Origin: CALDOK01 sp964481655
GTDB lineage: Bacteria; Myxococcota_A; UBA796; JAFGLY01
Direction of reading: 5' to 3'
Assembly: GCA_964481655.1 (NCBI GenBank)
Contig: CAYZVO010000012.1
Span: 1-64,000, forward strand
DNA length: 64,000 bases
The position numbers and the translations under genes were made by a program. This document shows, in pieces, positions 8,478-17,136 of the stretch. Under the pieces are notes generated by a model. The model had not been told where the DNA came from and made no database searches. It saw only the letters and a program-made list of their open reading frames with translations. How positions within the stretch are numbered: position 1 is the first letter of the stretch; every line of letters starts with the position of its first letter.

Positions 8478-9629
8478 TCAGCGCTTGCGGCGACGGCGGC
8501 GACGACGGCCTTCACCACGCTCGGCGGCCGCGGCGGGCTCCGGCGTGGCGCTGGGATGGACCGCGGCGTCGAGCAGCCCGGGCAGCTCCGGCAGCAGCGG
8601 CCAGGCCGAGGCGCAGCGCAGGCTGCCGAACTTCAAGCGCCGCACGGATTCGGGGGAGCCGGCTTCTGGGGGATCCGCGTCGTGGAAGTCCACGGCGCTG
8701 GGGTGGCCGCACCACCAGCGGTGCCGGGGGTACCAGCCGGTGATCCGCAGGGCGAGCTCCCCGCTGGCGAGGCCGAAGCGGCGCCGCTGCAGGTGCACCA
8801 GGCCGGGCTCGCGCCCCAGCTCGAGGCGCATGCTCAGGGCGGCGGGCCAGATCAGGAAGGCCGCGGAGACCACCGCCACAGCCGCCCCCACCCAGCTCCA
8901 CACAGGGCCCAGCTCCAGCGCGGGCGCCGCGGCGGCAAGGGCCGTCGACGCCGCGAGGATGCCACCCCAGATCAGGATGTCGGCGGGCTGATCCTCGAGC
9001 CCCACCATGGGCAGCTCCACCCGGGTGAGGCCGCCCTCGCGGACGATCCGGGGCCTGAACCACCCCAGGGTTCCCTGAGCCCAGCGCAGGGGCCGCAGCC
9101 CCAGGGGCGTGTTGTGGCCGAGGCGCTCGAGGCGCTCATCGGGCGCGCCGTAGCGAGCCCGCAGGGCCCCCTGCAGGGCCGGGGCCAGGGCGGGGGCGTC
9201 CGCCCGGGCGCCCACCCACAGCTCGTCGAGCCGGGCGCCCTCGAGGAACAGCTCGGTGGCGACGTTGCGGCTGTCGGAGCCTCCATCCCCGTAGTCCCCC
9301 AGGCCCATGACCCGCGCCTGCACGGCCTTGGGCAGCAGCAGGCGCCGCAGGGTCAGCCCCAGCAGCCGGTAGCGGAGCATGGGACCGTCAGGCCCCAGCC
9401 GCAGCTCGAAGCGGGCGGTGAGCTGACCGAGGAAGCCCAGCACGATGGCCCCCACGGCGAAGCCGCCGGTCACCGCGGGCCCCAGGGGATCGAGCCCCAG
9501 GAAGGCCACGCCGCCACCCACCAGCGCCACGAGGATCCACCAGCCCATGGCGACGAGGTGATCCCGACCGCCGAAGGTGGTCACGCCGTCGCGATCGCTG
9601 CGCTGGAAGCCGGGGGTGCGGGCGCTCAT
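8478..9629 (-). CDS. Membrane protein of unknown function
   Basis: A 383-residue protein with about four transmembrane helices in two pairs (about residues 28-66 and 220-265). A soluble region of about 140 residues separates them, and another follows the second pair. It ends in a strongly basic tail (RRRRRRKR). I do not recognise the family. ATG 9629 is chosen because it starts just 4 bp after the stop of the upstream MFS/spermidine-synthase gene; longer versions would run into that gene. The tight spacing suggests translational coupling. The basic tail could sit on phospholipid or nucleic acid on the cytoplasmic face. Confidence 0.6.
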   Translation of the reverse strand: MSARTPGFQRSDRDGVTTFGGRDHLVAMGWWILVALVGGGVAFLGLDPLGPAVTGGFAVGAIVLGFLGQLTARFELRLGPDGPMLRYRLLGLTLRRLLLPKAVQARVMGLGDYGDGGSDSRNVATELFLEGARLDELWVGARADAPALAPALQGALRARYGAPDERLERLGHNTPLGLRPLRWAQGTLGWFRPRIVREGGLTRVELPMVGLEDQPADILIWGGILAASTALAAAAPALELGPVWSWVGAAVAVVSAAFLIWPAALSMRLELGREPGLVHLQRRRFGLASGELALRITGWYPRHRWWCGHPSAVDFHDADPPEAGSPESVRRLKFGSLRCASAWPLLPELPGLLDAAVHPSATPEPAAAAERGEGRRRRRRRKR

Positions 9630-9633
9630 GGGA

Positions 9634-12330
9634 TCAGCGCTCGCCCTGCTGCTCCGCCTCGCGTTCCTGGCGCTGGCGCTCGTAGGACTCCTGCCGCTCG
9701 CGCTCCTCTTCGGCCTGGCGGCGCTCCTCGGCGGCCTGCTCCTCGAGGAAGGCGGCCTGGTAGCGGTTGTAGGCCACCAGCACCTCATCGCTGCCCGGGT
9801 AGCGCTTGTCGGCCTCCTTGAGCACGATGAGCGCCCGGACGAACTCCTCGCGCCGGGCGTAGGCCGCGGCGAAGGCCAGGTAGTCGGGCAGATCCCGCAG
9901 GGCCTGCAGGGCGGGCCGGGACTCGTTGAGCAGCACCCGGTAGTTGTGGCTGGAGGTCTCCTCGTACAGGCGGCGCGGCGCCGCGAACTCGATGAGCATG
10001 TTGTCGTCGGTGTTCAGCTCCGCCCCCATGGTGAACTCGTCCATGGTGTCCCGCTCCATCTGGAAGTAGGTGAGCAGGTCGTAGGCGTCGTGGACCTCGA
10101 TGAGCTCGAGCTCGGCGGCCACCAGGGGGCGGGTGCCGATGACGGTCTGCAGCCCGTCGATGTCCAGGATCAGGGGTTCGTTGGAGCCCAGGATGACCAG
10201 GTCGGCGTCCTCGATGGTGGCGAACAGGGCCACGTGGGGGAACACGGTGCTGAAGGTGTGCAGCAGGGCGCGCACCTCTTCGGTGCCCATGCCGTACATC
10301 TGCACCCACTGGGACCAGATCCCATCGTCGGTCAGCCGGCTCTTGCCCAGCTCGAAGAACTCCCGGGTGAACAGGTTGGACACGCCGGTGAGCCAGGGGT
10401 TCGACGGCTCGCTGACCACGATGTCGTAGGTGCCCGGCGGGGTCAGCATCATGTGGTTCCGGGCGTCGTTGATGATGGGCACCACCCGGGGGTCGTCCAG
10501 GGGGCGGTGGTTGTGCTCGTCGAAGAAGTGGGAGGCCTCGAAGATGCTGGGCTCGAGCTCCACCAGGTCGATGCGCGCCGACTCGGGGTGCAGGGTCACC
10601 GCGCCCGCGGTGATGCCCGACGCCAGGCCGATGACGCAGGCGTTCTCGACGTCGCGGCCGAAGAAGTAGGGCAGGTGCCCCACCATGACCTGGGTGGGCA
10701 TGTCGGAGGTGGTGGAGGCGTCGACCTTGCCGTTGTTGGCCAGCCAGATGTTCCCCGTCTTGCGGTTCTGGGCCACGGTGACCACCGAGGACAGGCCCTC
10801 GTTGTAGTAGAGCAGCTCGTAGGGCTCCACGGCGTAGCGGAGCACGTGGGCCCGGGTGCGCTCGGCCAGCTCGGTCACGTACTTGAACATGCCGGCGGTC
10901 ATCAGCAGGGGCTCCCAGGGCGGGGGCTTGAGGGCGCCCACCACGACCACCAGCAGCCCGACGGCCGCCGCAGCGCCGAAGCGGGGCAGGTGCCGGCGCC
11001 CGGCCACGACCCAGGCGGCCCCCAGCGCCACAGCCGCCCCCAGCACGTTGATGCCGTTGGCGAAGGTGATGGTGCCGACCACGTGCAGGTTGGGCAGCAG
11101 GATCAGGGCGGCGCCCATGGAGCCGACGATGGCCCCGATGGTGTTCACGCCGTAGACCTTGCCCACCGGGCCCGCCAGGCTGCCGGTGTCGGCCACCAGG
11201 GAGCGCACGGCCAGGGTGAAGGCGGCGCCCATCATGATGGCGGGCGGGGTCATCACGGCCATGGACAGGCCCAGCCAGGTGGGCCAGAAGAACCCCTGCT
11301 TGCCCTCGATGAGGTCGAACAGCTCGACGTACATGAACGGCAGCTGCTCGAAGCCGTACATCATGGCCCAGGTGGTGACGGCCACCAGCAGCTGGGTGGC
11401 CGCCAGGCCGCAGAGCACCCCGACCCGGCCGAAGCCACGCAGCAGGGTGTCGGCCAGCTTGCCCCCGGCCCAGCCCCCCGCGGCGATGCCGGTGAGGAAG
11501 GCCAGCAGCATGGTGGAGAAGGCGTAGGTGCTGGCCCCCAGGGTCAGGGTCATCAGCCGGAACCAGGCCAGCTCGTAGATCAGGGATGCGCAGCCGGCCA
11601 ACCCCACGACCACCAGCAGGGCCTTGTCCGGCGCGGGCGGGGGCTCGCTGTCGGAGGCCTCGACGGTGGGCGGCACGTCGCCGTCGGCCTGCCGGGACAA
11701 CGCGATGGAGGCGATGAGCAGCCCCACGTTGGTCGCGGCGGCCAGGGCGGTGGTGGTGGCCAGCCCGAAGGCCGGCAACAGCACGAAGCCGGCCAGGAAG
11801 GTGCCGGCCACAGCGCCGAAGGTGTTCACGCCGTACAGCAGGCCCACGCGACTGCCGGCGGTGTCCATCCGCGTGGTCACGAAGCGCGCCAGCAGGGGCA
11901 GCGTGGCCCCCATGCAGGTGGTGGGGATGAGGATGAGGGTGCCCACCAGCAGGGTCTGGAAGAGTGAGAAGACCCAGGGCGTGGGCTCGAACGCCGACCA
12001 GAAGCCCAGGTAGATGGGGGTGACCAGGGACAGCAGGACCGGGAAGATCAGCACGTAGGCGCCGATGATGCCCTCGAGCACGCCGTACACCAGCAGGGGC
12101 TTGGCCACCCGGTCGGCGTAGCGGGCGCCGATCAGGCCCCCCAGGGAGAGACCACCCATGAACGCCGCCAGCACGGTGGCGATGGCCACCTGGCTGGTGC
12201 CGAAGACCAGGTGCAGCTCCCGGCTCCAGATGGTCTGGTAGACCAGCGAGGTGGCGCCGGAGAGGAAGAACAGCGGGACGAGCAGCTTGAGCGCCGCCTC
12301 GCGCCGGACGAGGGAGAGATCAGTGTCCAT
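9634..12330 (-). CDS. Fused MFS-type transporter / spermidine synthase-like protein
   Basis: An 898-residue fusion. The N-terminal half (about 15-450) is a multi-helix membrane domain opening with the typical LSGATSLVYQTIWSREL. Around 480-760 is a spermidine-synthase-like Rossmann domain. It has a GLASGITAG-type cofactor loop near 568, an acidic LVELEPS strand and VVSEPSNPW, which replaces the catalytic Asp region of true polyamine synthases. The last ~40 residues are a Glu/Arg/Gln-rich coiled coil. Such fusions are common in Myxococcota and other phyla, but their substrates are largely unproven. It precedes the membrane protein at 8478-9629 by 4 bp. Confidence 0.85.
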   Translation of the reverse strand: MDTDLSLVRREAALKLLVPLFFLSGATSLVYQTIWSRELHLVFGTSQVAIATVLAAFMGGLSLGGLIGARYADRVAKPLLVYGVLEGIIGAYVLIFPVLLSLVTPIYLGFWSAFEPTPWVFSLFQTLLVGTLILIPTTCMGATLPLLARFVTTRMDTAGSRVGLLYGVNTFGAVAGTFLAGFVLLPAFGLATTTALAAATNVGLLIASIALSRQADGDVPPTVEASDSEPPPAPDKALLVVVGLAGCASLIYELAWFRLMTLTLGASTYAFSTMLLAFLTGIAAGGWAGGKLADTLLRGFGRVGVLCGLAATQLLVAVTTWAMMYGFEQLPFMYVELFDLIEGKQGFFWPTWLGLSMAVMTPPAIMMGAAFTLAVRSLVADTGSLAGPVGKVYGVNTIGAIVGSMGAALILLPNLHVVGTITFANGINVLGAAVALGAAWVVAGRRHLPRFGAAAAVGLLVVVVGALKPPPWEPLLMTAGMFKYVTELAERTRAHVLRYAVEPYELLYYNEGLSSVVTVAQNRKTGNIWLANNGKVDASTTSDMPTQVMVGHLPYFFGRDVENACVIGLASGITAGAVTLHPESARIDLVELEPSIFEASHFFDEHNHRPLDDPRVVPIINDARNHMMLTPPGTYDIVVSEPSNPWLTGVSNLFTREFFELGKSRLTDDGIWSQWVQMYGMGTEEVRALLHTFSTVFPHVALFATIEDADLVILGSNEPLILDIDGLQTVIGTRPLVAAELELIEVHDAYDLLTYFQMERDTMDEFTMGAELNTDDNMLIEFAAPRRLYEETSSHNYRVLLNESRPALQALRDLPDYLAFAAAYARREEFVRALIVLKEADKRYPGSDEVLVAYNRYQAAFLEEQAAEERRQAEEERERQESYERQRQEREAEQQGER

Positions 12331-12406
12331 GGAGCCGTCGAAGCAGGGGATGCCGCTGTCTATCCGCGGGGGGGCCTATCGTCCGCTCCCGAGCCGCTGC
12401 GGTTCC

Positions 12407-12913
12407 CTACACCCTGAACAAGCCGGGCTCGACGACGCGTACCCGCTCGTGGTCCAGGCCCAGCTGCTGCATGGCTTCCTGCGAGACGGGCTGGATCTCG
12501 CGGGTCACCTGGCGCTGGCGCATCCACTCGGCGACCTCGCTGTCCGAGAAGCGGATGTGCCCGACGAACCAGTCGTAAAGCAGGTAGTGGAGCTTCAGCG
12601 CGAGGGGGCGGCTGGGACCATCCACCAGGGCGCGCTCGGACAGCTCGCGGATCTCGCGGCGGAAGTGGGTGTGCTGCCAGCGGTGGGCCTCGGCCCGGGG
12701 AAAGCCCAGCTGCTCCATGGCTTGTTCTTCGGTGGCGAAGTGAAAGCTGACATAGGCGTCCAGGTACTTCAGGCCGTTGCAGAGCTCGTCGGGCGACAGC
12801 TCGCCGTCATCGGGGAAGAGCAGGGCGTTGCCCCAGGCGAACAGCTGGCGATGCTGCTCGTCCACGGCCTCGAGCCCGGTCATCAGATCATCGGACAGCA
12901 CCAGGCGCTGCAT
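12407..12913 (-). CDS. Bacteriohemerythrin
   Basis: A 168-residue four-helix-bundle protein. The diiron ligand pattern of hemerythrins is present: DEQHRQLF, then HFATEEQAM, then HRWQHTHF, then HYLLYDWFVGHI. The family binds oxygen reversibly at a non-haem diiron site and serves as oxygen store, sensor or carrier. Here it is a stand-alone domain in the cytoplasm with no signal peptide. It lies between the two pilin genes and the MFS/spermidine-synthase gene on the same strand. An oxygen-related input to surface behaviour is possible but speculative. Confidence 0.9.
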   Translation of the reverse strand: MQRLVLSDDLMTGLEAVDEQHRQLFAWGNALLFPDDGELSPDELCNGLKYLDAYVSFHFATEEQAMEQLGFPRAEAHRWQHTHFRREIRELSERALVDGPSRPLALKLHYLLYDWFVGHIRFSDSEVAEWMRQRQVTREIQPVSQEAMQQLGLDHERVRVVEPGLFRV

Positions 12914-12937
12914 GGAGTCTCCGGAGCGAATCAGAGG

Positions 12938-13108
12938 TCAGTTGGCGATGGACGCGTCGGTGTAGACGGTCTCGGCCTTCTCGCCCAGCTCGGCCAGGGG
13001 CCTCGAGATGTCGGCGAAGAGCCAGTGCACGACGGTGAGCGTCGCGAGGCTGATCACGGCGATGACGAGCATGTACTCGGTGGTGGACTGTCCGCGTCGT
13101 TTCATCAT
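12938..13108 (-). CDS. Flp/TadE-type prepilin-like micro-protein (second copy)
   Basis: A 56-residue protein. After a basic MMKRRG leader comes QSTTEYMLVIAV and a single hydrophobic helix, followed by a short polar tail. This is the prepilin-peptidase motif of the Flp/TadE class: cleavage after Gly, Glu at +5, Tyr at +6. The start overlaps the stop of the upstream sister gene in ATGA, so the pair is translationally coupled. In other genomes such subunits build tight-adherence pili or tune their assembly; no tad ATPase or secretin is in this window. Confidence 0.75.
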   Translation of the reverse strand: MMKRRGQSTTEYMLVIAVISLATLTVVHWLFADISRPLAELGEKAETVYTDASIAN

Positions 13109-13305
13109 TGGCCACCTCCGACGTAGCCGTCACGGGTCATGCCCTGCACGTCCGTGGACATGGAGCGCAGACCCTGGCCGAGGCCGGGCACCAGCAGCTG
13201 GGAGACTGACCAGAGGGCGATGACCATGACGCTCACCAGGAGCATGTACTCCACGGTGGACTGCGCTGCGCGGGAGCGCCAGGCGTAGGCGAGCTTCGGG
13301 CGCAT
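13105..13305 (-). CDS. Flp/TadE-type prepilin-like micro-protein (first copy)
   Basis: A 66-residue protein starting at ATG 13305 with GGAGGG upstream. The leader MRPKLAYAWRSRAA is followed by QSTVEYMLLVSVMVIALW: a processing site after Ala, Glu at +5, Tyr at +6, and a hydrophobic helix. A Gly-rich tail ends GYVGGGQ. It and the downstream 56-residue gene resemble each other around the motif and look like a duplicated pair. They are transcribed away from the TPR/zinc-finger gene 93 bp upstream, which leaves room for a shared divergent promoter region. Confidence 0.75.
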   Translation of the reverse strand: MRPKLAYAWRSRAAQSTVEYMLLVSVMVIALWSVSQLLVPGLGQGLRSMSTDVQGMTRDGYVGGGQ

Positions 13306-13398
13306 GGACCCTCCAACGGTTCCGGCATAAGGAGAATACGCCACCATCCGCCTGTTGTCACCCCCGCAGCTCCCCACGCCCCGAGGCACGCCTCCCCC

Positions 13399-15408
13399 AT
13401 GTTTCCCCACCAGAAGCTCGACTGGCTCCTCGGACGGCTGGAGGCCGATGTCCGGGACAAAGCCGACGACCCGGCCGTCCGCCTGGAGTACGCGCGCGCC
13501 CTGATCTCGAAGGGGCTGTTCCACGGCGGCGGAGAGCAGTTCTGCTCCCTGGCCCTGCGCCAGGTCCAGCGCGTGCTCAAGGAAGACGCCCTCAACGGCG
13601 AAGGCCTGATCCTCGCCGGCCTCGCGCTCATCGGCATGAACCGTCCCGAAGGCGCCCGCTCCTACCTCGACGAAGCCTTCAAGCGCGTGCCGGAGCGCCC
13701 GGATCTGCACCTCGCCCTGGGTGTGCTGCACCGCTTCGACGGCGATCGCCACCGCGCCATCGGCCACCTCGAGCAGGCCTGCCGCCTGGCCCCCGACTCC
13801 TGGGAGGCCCACTTCCACCTGGGCCGCACGCTCTTCGAGCGCGCCCGCGAGATCGGCAACCCCCAGCGGCTGCTCGAGCGCGCCCAGTTCCACCTGGTCA
13901 AGGCCCTCGAGGGCAGCATGAACCGCGACCTCGAGGCCGTGGCCGTGCGCGACCTGGGCAACACCTGCCTGCTCACCGGCCGCTTCCGCGAGGCCGAGAA
14001 GCTCTTCAACCGGCTGCGCGAGCACCCCCGGATGCGCGCCAAGGCCCGCTTCCACCTGGGCTGCGTGGCCTACGGGCTGGGCAAGTACAAGAACGCCATC
14101 CACCACCTGCGGACCTACCTCACCGACAACGCCAACGACGCCCGCGCCCACGCCACCATGGCCCAGGCCTACCTCCAGCTCGGTGAGCTGGCCCGCGCGC
14201 GAGAGGCCTGCAACAAGGCCCTGCTGCTCGACCCGGACAACCTCGAGGCCCGCTACACCCTCGGCTGCACCGTCCTCGAAGAAGGCGACCCCCAGGAAGC
14301 CATGCGCATCTTCCGGGTCAACCTGCGCGAGTCGCCGGACCACCTCGCCTCCTACCTCGAGCTGGTCCGCACCCGGCGCCGCGGCGGCGACGTGCGCTGG
14401 CTGTCCCAGGCCCTGCACTCCGAGGTCGGCGACTTCGACCGGCTCAGCCGCGACGAAGGCAGCGCGGATCCCCGCGAGGCCACCCGCGAGCGCATCGCCG
14501 TGCTGCTCGACGAGCTGCGCTCGGTGGGCCCCAGCTCCGTGGGCACCATCCTGGGCGCGGTGGGCCGCACCCGCACCGAAGCCATCCGCTTCCAGCTGTT
14601 CGAGTCCGCCGTGGGTCTGGCCGCCAGCCAGGCCGCCGACGACGTCGCCCTCAAGCTGCGAGATCCCGGCCGCCACTTCGGCGGCGAGCTGGGCCGCCAG
14701 GCCCACACCACCGCCATGCTGCTGCCCGAGCCGGTGCTCACCCGCGGCCTGGCCATCGGCGAAGAAGACCTCAAGCGCGAAGCCGTGAACCGCCACGGTC
14801 CCGCCATCGACGTCGCCCGCCACCGCCAGAACGTCGAGCGCACCCGCCAGGAAGCCCGCGCGTACCAGGCCCTGCTGCTGCTGGCCATCGCCCGCCGCCG
14901 CTCCCGCGCCGGCCGTCACCTGCTGCAGCGCTGGGCCGAGACCGCCGATCCCGAGATGGCCACCGTGGCCCGCATCGGGCTGGCGGCCTTCGGCGACCCC
15001 GCCGCGGTCATCGCCCTGCGGGAAGCCGCCACCAAGGCCGGCGTGGCCGCCCAGGCGGAGCAAGCCCTGGGCCGGCTGGCCCCCCGACGCGACAGCGCCG
15101 CACCCCGCACCGTGGCCAGCGACGAAGCAGCCCACTGCACCGCCTGCGGCCGCACCGCCACCGACGCCCACCACCTCATGGCCGGCGGCAAGGCCGTGGT
15201 CTGCGATCAGTGCGTGGTGTCCATCGGGCGCAACCGGGCCAGCCTGCGAGCGCCGGACGACGCCCGCTGCTCGGTCTGCCAGCGCGGGGCCTTCGAGGCC
15301 CGCGGCCTGTACCAGTACAACGGTGTCGAGATCTGCAACCACTGCCTCGAGCTGTCCCTGGGCCTGCTCGAGCGCGAAGAGGTGGACCGCTTCCTGGCCG
15401 CTTGGTAG
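13399..15408 (+). CDS. TPR protein with two C-terminal ClpX-like zinc fingers
   Basis: A 669-residue soluble protein. Residues about 20-330 are TPR repeats (e.g. HLALGVLHRFDGDRHRAI, ARFHLGCVAYGLGKYKNA). Residues about 340-570 are helical, HEAT-like. The end has two C4 zinc-binding modules: CTACGRTATDAHHL...VVCDQC (about 580-608) and CSVCQRGAFEARGL...EICNHC (about 624-649). Both match the spacing and flanks of the ClpX N-terminal zinc-binding domain. There is no AAA+ domain. In ClpX this domain dimerises and recognises adaptors and substrates, so a docking or adaptor role is a reasonable inference. It begins a plus-strand group with the hydrolase and methyltransferase. Confidence 0.85.
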   Translation: MFPHQKLDWLLGRLEADVRDKADDPAVRLEYARALISKGLFHGGGEQFCSLALRQVQRVLKEDALNGEGLILAGLALIGMNRPEGARSYLDEAFKRVPERPDLHLALGVLHRFDGDRHRAIGHLEQACRLAPDSWEAHFHLGRTLFERAREIGNPQRLLERAQFHLVKALEGSMNRDLEAVAVRDLGNTCLLTGRFREAEKLFNRLREHPRMRAKARFHLGCVAYGLGKYKNAIHHLRTYLTDNANDARAHATMAQAYLQLGELARAREACNKALLLDPDNLEARYTLGCTVLEEGDPQEAMRIFRVNLRESPDHLASYLELVRTRRRGGDVRWLSQALHSEVGDFDRLSRDEGSADPREATRERIAVLLDELRSVGPSSVGTILGAVGRTRTEAIRFQLFESAVGLAASQAADDVALKLRDPGRHFGGELGRQAHTTAMLLPEPVLTRGLAIGEEDLKREAVNRHGPAIDVARHRQNVERTRQEARAYQALLLLAIARRRSRAGRHLLQRWAETADPEMATVARIGLAAFGDPAAVIALREAATKAGVAAQAEQALGRLAPRRDSAAPRTVASDEAAHCTACGRTATDAHHLMAGGKAVVCDQCVVSIGRNRASLRAPDDARCSVCQRGAFEARGLYQYNGVEICNHCLELSLGLLEREEVDRFLAAW

Positions 15409-15444
15409 GGGTCCCCTCCCCTCCCTGCCGCACGCGAGCCCCCC

Positions 15445-16122
15445 ATGCAGATCCAGACCCTCGCCGTGGGCCAGTTCCAGGCCAACTGCTTCCTGATCAC
15501 CTGCCCCGACACCGGCGCCTCCGCGGTGTTCGACGTGGGCGAAGACGGCTCCCTGCTGCGGCGCCTGCAAGGCCTGAGCCCCGTGCCCCGGCTCGAGGCC
15601 ATCCTGCTGACCCACGCCCACATCGACCACGCCGGTGGGCTGCTGGAGCTGCAGCAGGGCATGGACGCCACCACCTGGATCGGGGCCGCCGAGCGCCCCC
15701 TGTTCGAGACCCTGCCCCAGCAGGGCAACTGGTTCGGGATGCCCCAGCTCAATCGCCCCTGCGGCCGCATCGACCACTGGGCCGTCGACGGCGACGTCGT
15801 GAAGGTCGGCGAGCTCGCGTTCACCGTGCTCGAGGCCCCGGGACACTCGCCGGGCCAGATCTGCTACCACGGCCACGGCCACGTCTTCGTGGGCGACACC
15901 CTCTTCGCCGGCAGCATCGGCCGCACCGATCTGCCCCTGGGCGACGGCGCCACCATGAACCGCAGCCTCGCCAAGCTGCTCGAGCTGCCGGGGGAGACCG
16001 TGGTCCACTGCGGCCACGGCCCGGACACCACCCTGCAAGCCGAGCTCGAGGCCAACCCCTACCTGGGCCATGTGCGCCGGGCCCGGGGCCTGCCGGAACC
16101 CCAGCGTCGCTTCTGGTTCTAG
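15445..16122 (+). CDS. MBL-fold metallo-hydrolase (glyoxalase II-like)
   Basis: A 225-residue single-domain protein. It has the dinuclear zinc signature THAHIDHAGG (HxHxDH near residues 57-62), followed by APGHSPGQ, the GDTLF strand with the bridging Asp, and a late VVHCGHGPDT His ligand. The opening QFQANCFLI is typical of glyoxalase II/YcbL-type hydrolases that cleave glutathione or other thioesters. The exact substrate cannot be set. It follows the TPR gene by 36 bp and precedes the methyltransferase by 4 bp. Confidence 0.9.
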   Translation: MQIQTLAVGQFQANCFLITCPDTGASAVFDVGEDGSLLRRLQGLSPVPRLEAILLTHAHIDHAGGLLELQQGMDATTWIGAAERPLFETLPQQGNWFGMPQLNRPCGRIDHWAVDGDVVKVGELAFTVLEAPGHSPGQICYHGHGHVFVGDTLFAGSIGRTDLPLGDGATMNRSLAKLLELPGETVVHCGHGPDTTLQAELEANPYLGHVRRARGLPEPQRRFWF

Positions 16123-16126
16123 CGCC

Positions 16127-17110
16127 ATGACCACCGCCCTCACCGTCCGTGAGTACGAGCCGCTGCCCTGCGTCGTCTGCGGCGCCGAGAAGGCCACCAA
16201 GCGCTACCAGGTCCGGGACCTCATCCTGACCCGGCACGACCTGTGGTGGTTCGCCACCTGCGACAGCTGTGGCCACGGCTTCCTCAGCCCCCACCCCGGA
16301 GACGATGAGCTGGGTGAGCTGTACCGCGGCCTGTGGAGCCCAGAGGGCCTGCAGCTGGCCAACAACGTGGGCAACTCGGGCTTCGAGAAGGGCCTGACGG
16401 CCCACCGCCTCGAGGGCCTGCGGGTCGTGCTGGGCGACCACCCTGTGCGCCGGCTGCTGGACGTGGGCTGCGGCCTGGGCTTCTACCTGCGCGCCATGCA
16501 CGAGGCCTGGCCCGACGCGAAGGCCCAGGGGGTCGAGCTCGTGGACGCCGCCGCCAGCCGGGCGGAGCGCCCCGGCGTCGAGGTCCTCCGCCAGCCCTGG
16601 GAGAGCGTGGAGCTCCCCGCGGGTGAGTTCGACATCGTGACCCTGATCCACTTCCTGGAACACCAGACCGATCCCGGCGCCGACATCGAGCGGGCCGCCG
16701 CCCTGCTGACCCCCGGGGGCGCCCTGGTGGTCGAGGTGCCCCGGCTGGATGGCTGGGCCCGACGCCTGTTCGGGCGCTGGTACTGGCCCCACCTGCCCCC
16801 GCAGCACCTGCAGGTCTTCTCCACCGCCGGCCTCACCAAGCTGCTCGAGGACCGCGGCCTCGAGGTGGGCTTCACCCGCGCCCGCAAGGGCTACCCCCTG
16901 CAGGCCTGCACGACCCTGGTGCTCTTCGCCCGCTACACCTTCGGCTCGAAGAGCCCCCACGCGAGCAACTGGGTGGTGCGCCTGCCCCTGATGCTGCTGG
17001 GCCTGTCCGTCCTGCCGAGCTTCTTCCTGTGGGACCTGCTGGTGGCCCCCATCCTCAACCGGCTCGGGATGGGCGACATCCTGCTGCTGGTCGCGCGCAA
17101 GCGCGCATAG
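16127..17110 (+). CDS. SAM-dependent methyltransferase with N-terminal zinc-ribbon-like region
   Basis: A 327-residue protein. The N-terminus has CVVCG and CDSCGHGF, a likely zinc-binding pair common in sugar- or lipid-modifying class I methyltransferases. The SAM loop LLDVGCGLGFYLRAM follows, then the acidic strand GVELVDA and the late IVTLIHFLEHQTDP. The C-terminus is hydrophobic (LPLMLLGLSVLPSFFLWDLL), which suggests membrane attachment. The start is ATG 16127, just after the hydrolase stop; the longer frame overlaps that gene. A role in surface glycan or lipid methylation is an inference. Confidence 0.85.
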   Translation: MTTALTVREYEPLPCVVCGAEKATKRYQVRDLILTRHDLWWFATCDSCGHGFLSPHPGDDELGELYRGLWSPEGLQLANNVGNSGFEKGLTAHRLEGLRVVLGDHPVRRLLDVGCGLGFYLRAMHEAWPDAKAQGVELVDAAASRAERPGVEVLRQPWESVELPAGEFDIVTLIHFLEHQTDPGADIERAAALLTPGGALVVEVPRLDGWARRLFGRWYWPHLPPQHLQVFSTAGLTKLLEDRGLEVGFTRARKGYPLQACTTLVLFARYTFGSKSPHASNWVVRLPLMLLGLSVLPSFFLWDLLVAPILNRLGMGDILLLVARKRA

Positions 17111-17113
17111 CCG

Positions 17114-17128
17114 TCAGCTGTCAGCTGA
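17114..17128. repeat. Short inverted repeat between convergent genes
   Basis: TCAGCTG-T-CAGCTGA forms a perfect 7-bp inverted repeat (also a direct repeat of CAGCTG) in the 26-bp gap between the methyltransferase stop and the HDOD-GGDEF stop. The one-base spacer makes it a poor RNA hairpin. It may be a cruciform or protein site, or chance. Confidence 0.35.
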
Positions 17129-17136
17129 ACGCTCCC

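Noticed and set aside
9577..11967. 796-residue open frame on the plus strand
   Set aside because: Gly/His/Gln-rich antisense product of the MFS/spermidine-synthase gene; no domain.
13105..16200. 1031-residue open frame on the minus strand
   Set aside because: It is antisense to the TPR, hydrolase and methyltransferase genes, has low-complexity Gly/Ala/Val/Gln composition and no domain; only its last 66 codons (the pilin) are real.
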